Part shown: positions 22,021-34,717 of the stretch, one piece after another
Layout: each line of letters opens with the position of its first letter
Numbering within the stretch: position 1 is the first letter of the stretch
From: Flectonema sp. DT1601
Lineage: Eukaryota; Euglenozoa; Diplonemea; Diplonemida; Diplonemidae
Length of the DNA stretch: 64,000 bases
Assembly: GCA_964019425.1 (NCBI GenBank)
Contig: OZ025792.1
Span: 248,001-312,000 of the forward strand
Reading direction: 5' to 3'
Position numbers and translations under genes: made by a program
Notes under the pieces: model-generated
What the model was told of the DNA's origin: nothing
Databases searched by the model: none
Seen by the model: only the letters and a program-made list of their open reading frames with translations

Positions 22021-22809
22021 AATAAAAAACACAACATCAAATACTACTCTACATTTTAACAATGTCTTTGGCCTTTTTTTTGAAGACATTACCTGGTACT
22101 ACTTAGGTTATAACGTCTAGTAAATACAGGAAAGGTCTGTTTTTATAATTTTTTTTTTTTTTTTTTGATATACCTCCCTAGGTACTCCGAGGGAGAAATA
22201 AATTTGTAGATTTCTATAAAAAAAAACAATAACAAGATAATAATAAATCTAAGTGGAAGCCTATATAATTAAGGGGAGGAAGTTTTTTTTTTTTTTTTTT
22301 TCCTTCCTCCCCCTCCAAAAAAAACAAAAAAAAAAAAAAACCCTTTCTCTCTCTTCCTCACACAAACAATATAACAATCAAGAATTTAAAGGGGAACAAA
22401 AAAAAAAAAACAATAATCTAAGAAAAGTGTGCAGCAAACCGATTGAAAAAAACAAAACTTAATTAACAAGGGAAGGTGACTGAATATTCGTTTCTGCAGG
22501 CGCAGTGTTAAATTCACTTTGCTTAGCTGAATGAAAGAAAAATTCATTGCCGCTATCTGTAAGTAAGCTGTCAACACAGTGCTGGTTATCAGGCAGCTGA
22601 AAACTACGTACAGCTAGCAAGCATCAAGTACTCAACAAGAAGAAAAAAAAAAAGGAATGAAAACTTTCGTTCAAGTGGCTTTGAAACAATAATATTACTT
22701 TCGATATTGCGGGTCGTTCCTATTTTCGTTAACGAGCAGATGAGGCAGCAAAAGGCATCAAAAAAAAAAAAGAAAATACGAATAAGTCTCAGCCGCGTTA
22801 GCGAAATGC
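21841..22809. other. Intergenic, homopolymer-rich, no gene seen
   Basis: About 970 bases with A runs (about 21990-22015), T runs (about 22149-22165, 22284-22301) and a C-rich patch. No coding stretch or stable RNA recognised. Confidence 0.5.
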
Positions 22810-25800
22810 TTACTTGCGCTCGAGAACTTCTCTATCACGTTGAAAGATTCGTGATGCTAATTGTGAGCGAGGTGATTCTTGCCCAATGCGGTACCTGCGA
22901 TTTGCTGTGTCACTTCTGATTTTCATTGGTTCGCGCTCTCGTTCTCGCAAAGACGCGATAGTTGCTGGTACAGAGACATTGTATTCAGTACGAGACTTTG
23001 TGGAATTACTACGTGGTGGTGGGTGTTTTTTACTGAGCGACGGATCCCTCGCTGCTGAGTGCGTACGGGAGTGCGGACTAGGCCTTCGAGAACTCCTCAC
23101 AGTAGCACTGTTGGCACTGCGGCGTTTCTCTGGTGTTGCATATCTCGAAGGAGATAATCCTCGTGGGACTTGGTGACCTCCACTCCTTCGCTTAGCTGGA
23201 CTTTCTCTACCCGCTTCTGTAGGGGCTTGGTGACCTCCACTTCTTCTCTTTGCTGGACTTTCTCTTCCTGTTTCCACAGGAGCCTGATGTCCACCACTTC
23301 GTCGCTTTGCTGGGCTATCTCTGCCATCGCTTGGAATCCTTGAAAGAGGTCGAGGAGAAGGGGACCTCCTGTCAACGTTTCCAGCATGAACTCCGCTAGT
23401 ACTTCTTATCAGTGATGCGAGCCTCATTACCTGCTTCCCATTTTGTAAGACATCAGTGTATAGCAGATCCTTAGCATCGGAGGTAGGGAACATGTCGTAG
23501 TAGATCGCAAGCTGTTTTGTTGTTATATTACTTATCAGAAATGATACAAACACTAATACTTCAGCAGCTGTATAAAATACAAACCTCACGTAAGGACCTG
23601 GCAACTACTCCTCTGTCAAACTGCCCCTCGTCTCCAGGAAGAGCTCTTAATAACGTTTGAATTGCACGGGATGCTATAGAAATACCTTTGACTTGAATAT
23701 CATGAGCAATACGATCTACTACAGGAAGAATCGCAAGACCCAAAGGAAGAAGCTCAGACTGTTTTTTTTAATGTAACGATATTGCTTGTTTCCTTCACTA
23801 CTTACAAGTAGCTAAAACTAATAACAAACTACATACTTTGATTTTACCAATTACCCGATCTAAGGTGATTTCTTCTTCTTCTTTTTCCTTCTTGGCTGCA
23901 ACTTCAGTTGCTAATTGTTGAGCTCCAGTAACCTTTTCCTGTTTGTAGTAATAATTAATAAAAGACCATGGGATGGTACATAAATTACATAGGAAGCGGA
24001 GCATACCTCGAGTGCTTGGACAAGTACGTTTTGTTCTGCGAGTTGTTGTTTGAGTTTTTTTATGTTTTTTCTGTCTTTTCGATTTGTTTCCTGATTAGAG
24101 TCAAGGGACTCTTTAAGGTCACGACATTCTACTTGCAAAGCAGAGAGTCTTTCCGATGCTTTTGCATCTGAAACCTTGCGCTGATCAGCTTCAGAGTTGC
24201 GCATTGTTTCGCATTCATGTTTTGCAAGACGGAGCTTAACGATGAGTACTTCCATTTCACCTTCCAGTTCTTCATTTTTGGACATCATTTCTGCGTTCTC
24301 CCGCTTTAGGCGATGGTCGAGATGGGCCTCGCTGCTGCAATTTAATTGCTTGAGCTGAGTTAATTCTTCGTTTGTTTTCTTTAAATTCTCCTCCAGAGTC
24401 TTACAGTGCTCTTGTTCGATACTTAGAGTTGACTGAACGGTTTTTAATTGAATCGAACTGTCACTTTCTTTTAAAGCGAATTCATTTACCAAGGCTTCCA
24501 TGTCAGAATTATGAGACTCTCTGAAAGAGCTGAGCTGACGTTGTAGGCGATTGACTTCTTCTTGTAGAGCTTTGTCCTTTTTTTTTTCAGGTGAAGGTGG
24601 TGGAGTTACTCTCCTTGGTGATCCCCTTAAAAGAACAGGTGATCTACTAATCTGTCGAGGAGGAGTTGGATCTGCGTATTGAGGTGATACATGACATCCA
24701 TCAAATGGAGACGGTGGTGGGAAGTCTAATCTACGAGTAAATTGATGTGTTATAACGCGAAGTGACTTCGTAAGACGAGAAAGAAATGATTTGATTGTTG
24801 ACACTCCGAGATTCTTTGGTTGCAACTCCAGCACCGACGTGTCTTTCAAGCCACGCTTAAAATTGAGCAGCTCAATAACTTCTTCAGAAAACTGTTCAGC
24901 AGCTTCTTCTTGTGATATTTCACTCATCTCTGGAGGAAGACCATATAAGACATCATGCATTGCAAGTAATTGATATTGTAAATCAGTTAATCCGTGTAGT
25001 ACTCCTCCAACATCAGATTCTTTTAGAACTAATTGTCTATCGACTTCTTTATTTCCGTGGGATCCTCCCCCACTCTTCCCTCTGGGTGAGTGCTTTCTCG
25101 GACTAACTTTAGTAGTTGTAACAGAGGGATGTACCATATCAGGATCGATAGGACTTAATGGGCAATTTACGAGAACTACATTTTGTCCCAAAACTAATTT
25201 CATCCCATGACATAGAGGTGATGGTGATCCTTCTTCAGTCTCTCGTTTGTACAACTGACCTCTAATGAGATCGATGTAGAAAGTGGGTAGGTTTTGGAGT
25301 CCCCAAGACTCACTAGAAATCTTATTTAATCCTTCTGAGAGAGGATACACTAACCCTGGCTTTGGGTGCATAAACCCTCCCGATGGAGGAGTTTTCGGTT
25401 CTGACACGAGTAACAAACAACTCTTAGTGACAGCATCACTACCGTGACGATCTTCGGAAGTTAGTGATCTCCAGTACTCAACTTCGTCTTGAAGTTTTAT
25501 CACTTCCTCATAAGGTTTATAACACTCCATTACTTGAGCAAATTCATTGCTGGCATATGCCCAGTCGAGTACTTTTGGAAGACGATCTGCTGCCTGTTTC
25601 TTTCTGGCGTCTCTAAGCTTCTTTGCCTCAACAGGATCAAGGTAATAGAAAGCATGCGAGCTTCCAAAGATCAATCGAGTTGCGTGTGACAACTCAATAG
25701 TGTCGGTCAGCAGCTGACCGTCTACGAATGTAATCGCATTAGCAGCTGGGCTCAGTGTAACTGATTCTTCAGTTCTACTAATGAGGCAGTGAGGATCACA

Positions 25801-27562
25801 TAGATTGAATCCGTCAGTTAATCTGTTATTGATTTGTGTTTTTTTGAAAATAAAAAATAAAACATAACCACCATTAACATAACAAACATACCGAATAGTT
25901 CTAGTTTCTACTTCACTGTCTTCAGTATCAATTTCATGCTGGGCTGTGTCACTAGTGACTAAGGTGTCACCACATAAGATGGACCATGAAATATACTCTC
26001 CAGGTACTAAGTGAGGGTCTAGGGATACTAACAAAGGCGCGTCTGCAACAGGACAGCCAGGAGTTTGAAATGGATCACCAATTGGAGACAGTTCAGATAG
26101 TTTCGATGAATAATATGTTTGGAGCTGAGCCATCTTACGTTCCCAATGAAGGTTGAGATCGGTTATAATTTGTTCAGATGATTCCAACTTTGATGCGCAC
26201 AGTTCTTGTGACTTAGTCGCAGTACCTACATCAGTGAGAGAGGTATTTGATGACTTTCTCTGAGGTGCTCTGGGTGGTCCTCCTGGTTGCGTTGATCCCT
26301 TGCGAGGAGGAGATATAACAAGTCCCGACTCTTCAAGCTTCCCCCTGAGATATTTTATTTCATAATGTAATTCTTGAATAAGTCTTGAGTTTTGATCATC
26401 ATTGACTATTGCGTTATTTCTAATCTGTTTTACTCTGTCGGCGTATCGAAGGGTGTTAAGAGTTTCTTCAAACTGCGTACTCGAAGGACTTATGCAAGCC
26501 AACATAACTGTTTTACTATTGCCTCCAAGATTTTCCTTAAGAAGCCATGTTAGAACTGAGTCTCTGTAAGCTACCCAAGAGCTAGAACTTTCAACGCTTA
26601 CAGATGATCTTTTCGAGTCTTGTGTTTTATCTCCGCGTTCACTTAGTGCATGAATGACACGTCCTAAAGTTGATAATGATCTGTTGATGTTAATCCCGTC
26701 TTTTATAATACTATTCTCACCCTCATTGACATTCGGTCCTGGTGATAGTCTTTCACTACCAGCTAAATCAACAAGATTTACTCTACTGACTCTATCAATG
26801 CAATGACCTGTATCCTCATCAATTATTGTTTGTGTTATTATGATAGTGAAGACTGCGTGAGACCGACTACTTCTTTGATTGTATCTGTGTTTTGGAAGGT
26901 TTGTTTGTTATTTTTGGTGTTCATTTCAAAATAAGATGTCATAAAGTAAGAATCTCAACACACCTGGTCTCAGCAACTGTTCTGCTTTCATTTCCTTGTT
27001 CGATGAGAGGATAAACGTCTTCAAAACTTCCAACAACTTTCTTTGTGAGTCCTTCAACATACGGACCAGTAACGGGGTGTTCACGAACTTTGAGTTTTTC
27101 TTTAACATCTTCAGAAAGCAAGCAGTTGACTCTTTCATTGTAAATTTCAAAAAAAGACACTTCACACTTAACCGTATTAGTTGCGGATGAGTGGCTAGTT
27201 AGCTGTGAGAACAGATCATCACAAAGACGAGGAATGATTCCCTTATGTTCTTGTGACTCGGGGTCATCCGCTCCCATCATCGTGTGGGTTTTTCCTGATC
27301 CAGTCTGCCCGTATGCAAAAATACAAGTGTTGAACCCTTCAAGGGAATGTTTTGTTAACTGTGCGCCTATCTCCTGGTAGACTCTTTCTTGAGTGATATT
27401 TATTTCATCTGGGAAGCAATGATCAAATGCAAAGCCTCTATCAAAACCTTTTACCCTGATGTGCTGATCCTTCACAGATATAACATTCTGACCACCGGCG
27501 TTTAACTCCGCTTCACCGAACGGACGAACGCGAACAGCAACGGTACAGTTACTCCGAGCCAT
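22810..27562 (-). CDS. Kinesin-3-like motor with FHA domain, 6 exons
   Basis: Six exons in frame: 27562-26964, 26884-25892, 25822-24007, 23938-23837, 23758-23585, 23511-22810; about 1461 residues. The N-terminal motor has CTVAVRVRPF, the P-loop GQTGSGKTHTM, switch I NQRSSRSHAVF, switch II VDLAGSER, and the family's HALSE and RDSVLTWLL blocks. An FHA domain (about residues 525-605, CDPHCLISRTEE to RLIFGSSHAFYY) is the mark of kinesin-3 (KIF1/KIF13/KIF14-type). Coiled coil follows at about 870-1100. The tail holds three near-identical units with SPAKRRSGGHQ, basic and probably microtubule- or kinase-site-rich. Intron 25891-25823 is 69 bases, in frame and stop-free. A pyrimidine-CAG signal lies 18 bases before the ATG, and a four-codon uORF lies in the leader. 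Role in flagellar or cargo transport is inference. Confidence 0.88.
23171..23321 (-). repeat. In-gene tandem repeat of about 57 bases, three copies
   Basis: Three imperfect copies encode SPAKRRSGGHQ followed by AP or VP and a GRE link in the kinesin tail. Basic, Ser/Pro-rich units with SPxK/R sites suit proline-directed kinases. Confidence 0.7.
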
Positions 27563-27576
27563 TATAACATTAACAT
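27562..27576 (-). promoter_or_regulatory. Four-codon uORF overlapping the kinesin start
   Basis: On the coding strand ATG TTA ATG TTA TAA, whose stop shares its last A with the main ATG (TAATG). It lies between the candidate acceptor AG at 27581-27582 and the main start, so it would be in the mature leader. Confidence 0.5.
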
Positions 27577-27832
27577 AAAACTGACTTGAAAAAAATAAAA
27601 CAGGTCATTCATTTACATCACTCCAAATATCTTCTGTCAACCTAAACGAAAAGTGGGAGAAAAAAAAATAAGTTTTCGTACACTAATGCTAACCAAGAAA
27701 TAATGTCACAGAAAAATTCCATATTTTCATTTTTTTAAATAATTTATTTAATAATCTCAACTAGGAATTGCGGTGTGGGATAAAAAAAAAAAAAAAGAAT
27801 AATAATGACAATGGAAAAGGAGAGAGACTATG

Positions 27833-27863
<31 letters not shown>

Positions 27864-29462
27864 TGCCCTCACATATGATAATATTTAACGGCAGCCTCCC
27901 TTAAAGAATTGAAGGGGGGAAAAAAAGCTACTAAAATTGTTCGAAAGAGAACGAAAAAAAAAAAAAAACAGCCTTGCTTGATAACTATGTGGGTTGATTC
28001 TGTCAGAGCCACCTTGTGTAGCTTTTAGTCGACAACAAGAGGGAAAAAAAAACAAAGATATCAATTATAACAGAGCGGACATCATATAAAGTGCACCAAG
28101 TTAACAAAAAGAAGCATCTGAGAAAGCAGAGAAAATTCATAACAGATGGGGTTTTCTCATATCACGCCTGGCGTCTCAATACCAAACTTTTTCTTAAAAA
28201 AAAAAAGAAAAACTTGTGTAAGAAAATCAGTACATCCCCGACATACGACAGAAAAGTTGGTACCTAGCTATCCAGACTAGTTTCTGCACCACACAACATA
28301 ACAAAAGAATTCTTTTATTTTCTTCTTTTTTTCATTCTCACTTCCTGGGGAGATAACTCAGAACTATTTTCTCAACAACAATGTGACGCTGGTGGCTCAG
28401 CGGCGCACTCTGCCGAAACGCGAGCGAGTAGTGGCATCTGGAGAGAGGCGAGCACTGGTGACGGAGGCGAACTATGCGATTGCTGCCACACAGCATGGCA
28501 CACAGCGGCTCATCTGAATAGTTTTTTTTTTTTTCCCGTCGCTGTATGCTAAGACCCACCTGACATAAGAGCCAGAGTGGTAATCAGGTTTTATAAACAA
28601 AAATGTCTTGTTTGTGTAATAATAATAAAAACTACAGTGAGAGAGGGAGTCTAACTTAGGAATCTCAGTCAACAGGGAATCAATCCCGTCTTTGACTTCA
28701 GGAGAGAATTAAGAGGTACGGGAAGCGATCTTTGAAAACAAACCCAGAAATAATAATTACCGTATAAAACGGCCACATCCAACCATCATTATTTATTCAA
28801 AAAAACTTTTTTTTTTTTAATTTATTTAACGAAGCTCAACAGGGTAACAGTTATATCGCTACCAGTAACTGTGAGACTCTCACAGACGATGGGTCTTCAT
28901 TTCCAAAATTGCTGTAATCCAAGTTTTCTATACACCACGTTTTTTTGTATGAATACAGTAATATATTCATCAGCAGGCATTACCAAAAGGGACACCTGCG
29001 ATATAAGAAACAGAAAGCGTGTAAACTCACAATAATAAAAAATGAAAAGGGGACACGGGGGGGGCAAAAGTAATAAAATAGGAAACGTAATAAAGGACAC
29101 GATTGCGAATATTGTCTATCTCAGAATGTTCGTGGAAACGAAACAGAGAAAACAGTAGTTCAACGGTTTACTTTCGTTCTATTTTTGTTCTTTTTTTTTG
29201 AATTATTTTCTATTTGTTTTTGTTCTTTCTGGTGAGGGTTATTGGAAGGAGAAAATAGGGCTAAAAAAAATTGTGCGCAACCGGTACAAAATCCTAATAA
29301 AGGAATAGGTTAGTTACACTGCCATATTTCTCTTTTCTACCAAGCAACGGGTTTGTAGGCATGCATAAGGGTGTACGACTTCTTCACTTCGACACTTGTT
29401 AGGCGCAAAGAAAAAACGAATCATCACACATGAAAGTATATAATGGAGAATGTATATATCAA
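27577..29462. other. Intergenic, homopolymer-rich, no gene seen
   Basis: About 1.9 kb with A runs (about 27834-27861) and many short A/T runs. Open stretches are under 75 codons and lack resemblance to any family. A GC-richer patch at 28380-28500 has a D-arm-like GGTGGCTCAG but does not fold into a tRNA. Confidence 0.5.
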
Positions 29463-32400
29463 CTAGTCAGAATCAGATGACGCTCCCCAGCCGCTGAATT
29501 TTGTTCCACGGCGTTCACTTTCATCGTCTTCGTCCTGTTTTGTTTTACTTACTGTTGTTCCCGTTCGAATAATTAAACAAAAACAATCCAACATACCAAT
29601 GGAAGATCATCAGCGATATCGTGGTCATCACAGTCTTCGGCAGCCCTTCGCGGGGCAGTTTTTCGGAGTTTAGTAGGGCCACGCCTCCGTCCCGCATCCT
29701 GTTTTTTGATTTTAATGTTTAGTGCTACCTTATCTAAAGATTTTCAAAAAAAAGAAAATTAAAAAATAACTACAAACATCTGAGCTGCGATTCTTGAAAT
29801 TTGCTATCAACGCCAAGGACTCTTTACGAGTTTGATTAGCAATTGTGAAAACTGATGATTTCCGAACCATATCGTCATTCATGTGAGTTAGAAACGGCAT
29901 TTCTAACAAACTCTGAGTTGCTTGACGAAGCTGAGGATCGACTCTGACTGTGCTTTCAAGAAACTCAAACACATAAGAGTGATAGTTGGATGGCCCGTAA
30001 TTAATTTCTGAACGAGGTTCTAAAGTCGAAATATATTTTACAGCCTGCCATGATCCACCTCCAACATGATTCCAAGGTGGTTTACCAGTTATCATTTCCA
30101 TTAGCAGACATCCTAATGACCAAATGTCTGCTCTCCAGTCGTAGCCTTTTCCGTTGATGACTTCTGGTGCCATGTAGTGCATGGTACCAGCAGCATCTTG
30201 AATTTTAGAATTATTTGTAGTGTGTTTTACTGCTGTTCCGAAGTCAGTTAGTTTACAAGCTCCTTTAGTAATCAAAACGTTTGCCACTTTAATATCTCTG
30301 TGAATGATTTCCTTTGAGTGAAGGTATTGTAATCCCAGTAATATGTCCCTCATGAAACCTGATGCTTCCGGAGAGTCTACACCGTCAGACCGAAGCTTTG
30401 AAGAAAGGCACGAATCAGCTAATTCCATAAATATACGTAATTCGTCTACTCCACGTTCGCAGTAGAAGTAATGAACGATGTTAGGGTGACTAAGACATGC
30501 CATGACAGTAACTTCTTGTAGTAAGTCTTCAGTATTTGAATCAGAAAGTGATATAACTTTCACAGCCATCTTACCTCCGGTTAGTTTATTCGTTGCTCTG
30601 TAGACCTTTCCAAAGGAACCAGAACCTAGTAGTTCTCCTCTCTCCCAAGGACATTGTGTATTTCCTTCAAAAGCTTTTCGTAGATCTTCAATTTGCCGTT
30701 TTTCTTCGTGGAGGAGTGCAGTAGCTTCTTCAGCCTTTTCAAGAATCGGATGCAAATGAGCCTTTTTCGGAGGTAATGATAACCCATACCACCCAGCTTC
30801 AGCAATAATACCCCTGTGGTATTCAGTAAATAATCTTGATGCGAGGATCACCTGAACTTGTCTAAACTTTAGTTCTTCGAGAAGCTCAGGTGCTGAAACC
30901 TCATTATTCTCGATACCAATAATTATCAAATCAACTCCTTCAATCGCTTCGAGTATTCCACAAATGTTATTATCACCCAACACTACGGAGTATCCCCGAG
31001 ACCAGAGTATCTGACAGAAAGCTGATACAAACACTTGATTAGACTCAGCTACCATGACTTTAATATGACCATGACGACGAGGAGGTTCTACGTGTTGGTC
31101 TTCAGAAGTTAACTGACAGCTTTCATTCATATCTGCATCACTTTCTAAGATTGGTAATTTAACTGTGTAAGTAGTGTTTTGACCTGCTTCTGATTGAATT
31201 TCAAGATGACCTCCTAATTTATGAATTTCAGCATTAGTTGAACTCAAGTGATCAGGAGATGCTTGACTTGGATCAAGGATAGTATGAATCTCTTCACGAG
31301 TTAATCCAACACCATTATCACTGATACTAAGACACAGAGTCCCGACAGATTCATTAGTACCTAATACAGAAAGACAGATGCCAATAACTGACTCTGGAGG
31401 TGAATGACGAATAGCATGTGAAATAATATTTCCAAGGGAGGCAACAAGTTTTGTTGGATGCGTGAATATCACATTTGGAACTTCCGGAGGAATAGTTCCA
31501 AGTCGAATGGTATAAGAATCATAAGAAGAAGAACAATCAGACACAACCTTGTGCAACATTGTTTGAAGGTGGATATGACTAAAACCATACTCTGCAGAGA
31601 ATTGAGCTTTACCTGCAACATCTACAAGTGACTCAATTAGTTTCTTACAAATGATTGCTCTATCAACCAAGTCAGTTGAAGCATTGTTGATTGTCTTTAC
31701 TTCAGAAAGGATTTCAATGGTATTTGGAACGAATTGATTGAGTGCCCACTGTGTGAAATGAACTGTATTTATATCTTGTTTAGGTGTTGCTGCAATTAGA
31801 GTTAGGTAGCTTCCTAAGTAACTTGGAGCAACATGAACCTCTAAGAAAACTCTATTCACACCATCGCCTTTGAGGAAGGCTACTAGTTTTGTAGTGCCTT
31901 GAAACTCCTCACCCCATTCCATTCGTTCGGAGCGTTTTGCGGCGCTTTTCAGCATCATTATCATAGCATGTTGTTGTTCAGAGTCGAGTATGAAAGAAGT
32001 TATTTCATTACCAACAGCGCTGTCGTAGTCGATACCAGTCAGGGATGCCATTAAAGAGTTCCAGTACAGAATTTCACCTTCAAAATTCATAACAACAATT
32101 CCTAAGTAATTATGAACAATGCGAGAATCAATTCGTAGAGGTGGAGTGCCAGCCATGGGGTCAGGAAACACAAGCTCTCCAAAAGGAGAAGGGTCATCAA
32201 GTCCAATAAGGTCACTACCATTATCGGGTGGTGTATCATCACTTATCCTTCTTGCAGCGTCTTGTTTTGCAGGATTTAAAGCTTTTACACTTGTCAATGG
32301 TACTAATTTCATACTTCGGTGAGAACTGTTCATTTGATGCTGAGTACCAGCTTCCAAGACAGACTGCAATTTTGATTGCAATGCCACAAACACCGTAACT

Positions 32401-33911
32401 TCTTGTGTAGTCATATCTGTTGTACAGAACTGTTGCAGAGCATTCATAAGAAGCTTAGTATATTTGATGTGTTGTTTACCAGAGGAGCATAACGACTCTG
32501 ATCTCCCCTTAGTATGAGACAATGCATAGAGTGCTACATGTCGATACAAAGCTGCGTCATGAACACTTTGATGACTGTTACTTAATGTTTGCATTATCAT
32601 AGCACCGATAAAAGCAAAGAATACAAATAATAACACCAGCACACCCCCAATCACATCAAACAGGTATAATGCGTCAGCAGCGTCTGCCCCCAGGTGTTCT
32701 TGAGATGGACTGAAACCAACTTCAAATTTAATTAAAACTGCTCTCGAAAAGAACGACACCACAAATAATAACGAGCTTGAAATGAGAGCGGCTGGGTTCC
32801 AGACCCCTGCTGCTGTCGAGAGCCATGATGGGATAAATAAAACACCCCAAGGAACAACAAACTTACTCGATACCGAGTGAAAGACCAACGGAGACGTTGC
32901 AAAAATAAACAACAACGGAATTCCAACTAAAAATGGTCGATACTGCACGAACACTCCGGTTAAACAATAAACCGTAATAGTCAAGATAATGGGAGGGATG
33001 TGTGCTGTTGACCAACCGTCGAATACTAAGGTGAACAAAAGAATACCTGAAGCAGATAGACATGAGATGAGAAGTCCCAAAAAAATAAAAATCAAAGCCC
33101 GATCATGTGGAAGACCGAACTCTGGATCTGCACCAACTATGTAAGCCAGTCGATACATTAGTCTTTTACAAAGCGGAGGCCCTGTAGAAGTATTCGACCA
33201 GCACATTACTACACTTGTTGCTGTTTCTTGTAATGGAGTTGAAAGATTCGCAAGGTTCTCATAATCACTTAAGCCTTCAGTCTTTCCATGTTTGTTACAA
33301 ATATCACCAATAATATTAACTGCTTCTTGCCATACGAATAAGAATTCTTCTGTTTTTTGAGGATCTAATTTACCACCCAGACCTGGGTCTAGAATCGTCG
33401 CATTCATTAGATTTTGAAGTTCCCTAACGACCACCTGAATATATATGAGATGTAGATGTCCTGCCTTTTCGTATTGTAAACTTAATGCCTCGTCTAACAA
33501 GTGTTTTAACATTTCAGGTAGGAAGCCGAAGGATTCCAGAATATCAGGGGATGCTGAGCCTCCCAAGACGTTAGCTGTCATCCAAATAGTGTGACGGCGA
33601 AGGGCTGAAGGAGTGTCGCCTTGTAAAGCAGCTGTTGGAAGGAGGGCTTCATGAAGGTTTTGTGTTGCTTCAAGAATAAAACTAAAGTGAGGATCACCTT
33701 CGGAATCATCAGAAGTTGTCCGACCCTCAGATGTCGCATCAGCCCAACTTACTTGAGATGATATGCCTACTGATCTGCTACCGTAGCTTTCACGTTTTGT
33801 TAATGGATTCTGCTTTCGATTTCCACCAGTCTTCCCAGGTTTGTGATTCGATTCATCTAACCTATCAAATGACAACCTCGACATCCCTCCTGGCGCTGGT
33901 GGATCAGTCAT
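29463..33911 (-). CDS. RDK1: RDK1-like membrane kinase: TM-PAS-HATPase-receiver-STE11 kinase
   Basis: Exons 33911-29778, 29728-29597 and 29534-29463 give about 1445 residues. Order: cytosolic N-terminus (1-265); six to eight membrane helices (about 270-440); PAS (about 595-710); histidine-kinase-like ATPase (about 810-930) with DNGVGL intact but the N-box reading NIISHAIRH and the GLGL lid lost; a receiver-like domain (about 945-1060) whose acidic pair reads AE and whose phospho-Asp site reads DLIIIGIENN; then a complete MAP3K/STE11 kinase (about 1089-1345) with GSGSFGKVY, AVKVI, HRDIKVANVL, DFG and APE. The tail is basic then acidic (DEDDESERRG). I recall T. brucei RDK1, a repressor of bloodstream-to-procyclic differentiation, as a membrane STE11-like kinase with PAS and HATPase domains; the match in layout is strong, orthology is unproven. 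Phosphotransfer by His-Asp looks lost, so the module may sense and gate the kinase. Confidence 0.82.
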
Positions 33912-33915
33912 ACAT
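33904..33915 (-). promoter_or_regulatory. Three-codon uORF overlapping the RDK1-like start
   Basis: ATG TAT GAC TGA begins 4 bases before and out of frame with the main ATG, directly after a CAG that could be the trans-splice acceptor. It would overlap and compete with the main start. Confidence 0.45.
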
Positions 33916-34717
33916 CTGTGGTCTTAGTATTCTCTGCAACCCCTAACTCAAACTGACGAGGGGAATAAAAATGAATTATTTGAACAAAAACTGATCTACT
34001 GGCCAACCTGCTAGTTCAATTCAACTTGTTAATTTTTATTGAAAAAAAAAAAAACACCTGAAATAACAATTAGTGAATATCATCATCTACATCCGTAGCG
34101 TCACAAAAGAACTTCACAACAGGGCAGGCAAAGAATTCACAACATACACAGCACTATGTATTACAGGTGGGGGTGAGAGGCGTTCAGTTCTTTATTATTC
34201 TTTGCCACCGCATTCCTTTCTGTTCTCTACTCCAGCAAAGAAAAGCGACAAGGTTCCCAGGTGGGTGATTAATTTTTTGTTTCATAATGTTTCGTTTTTT
34301 TTTTTTTTTTTCCAGAGATCTAGGGAATACGGGAAAAGAAATATAAAAAAAAAAAAGTTAAAAAAAGGGGTGAAGGGACACAAGATGGGGTAAAAACACG
34401 AAAAAGGAGGAAAAAAAAAAAAGGAAACAATCGGAAGGTAGAGGAACAACGAAGTAATAAAAAATTCTAAAAAAGAAAAATAGTGTGCGGATACATCAAA
34501 AATCTCCTTGCGACGAGTCGAACGTTATGGTCAGTCAGCCACATAACATACTACACAAAAACGCAACAATTTTAAGCTTTTAAAAAAGGTGCTTGTTTTA
34601 TGTCTTTTTTCCCCCCCATCAAAAGAGTAACGACAACAAAAAAAAAAAGAGAAAACGCAAAACAAGAAAATACTTTTTTATACAGAAGAAAAAAGACTAC
34701 TAAAAACTATCAACTGC
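33916..34717. other. Intergenic, no gene seen
   Basis: About 800 bases with A and T runs (about 34300-34312 T, 34412-34422 A). The plus-strand open stretch at 34073-34393 has no family resemblance and ends in lysine-rich low complexity; I do not call it. Confidence 0.45.

Noticed and set aside
28385-28450. tRNA-like GGTGGCTCAG stretch
   Set aside because: No cloverleaf could be drawn; no B-box at the right distance.
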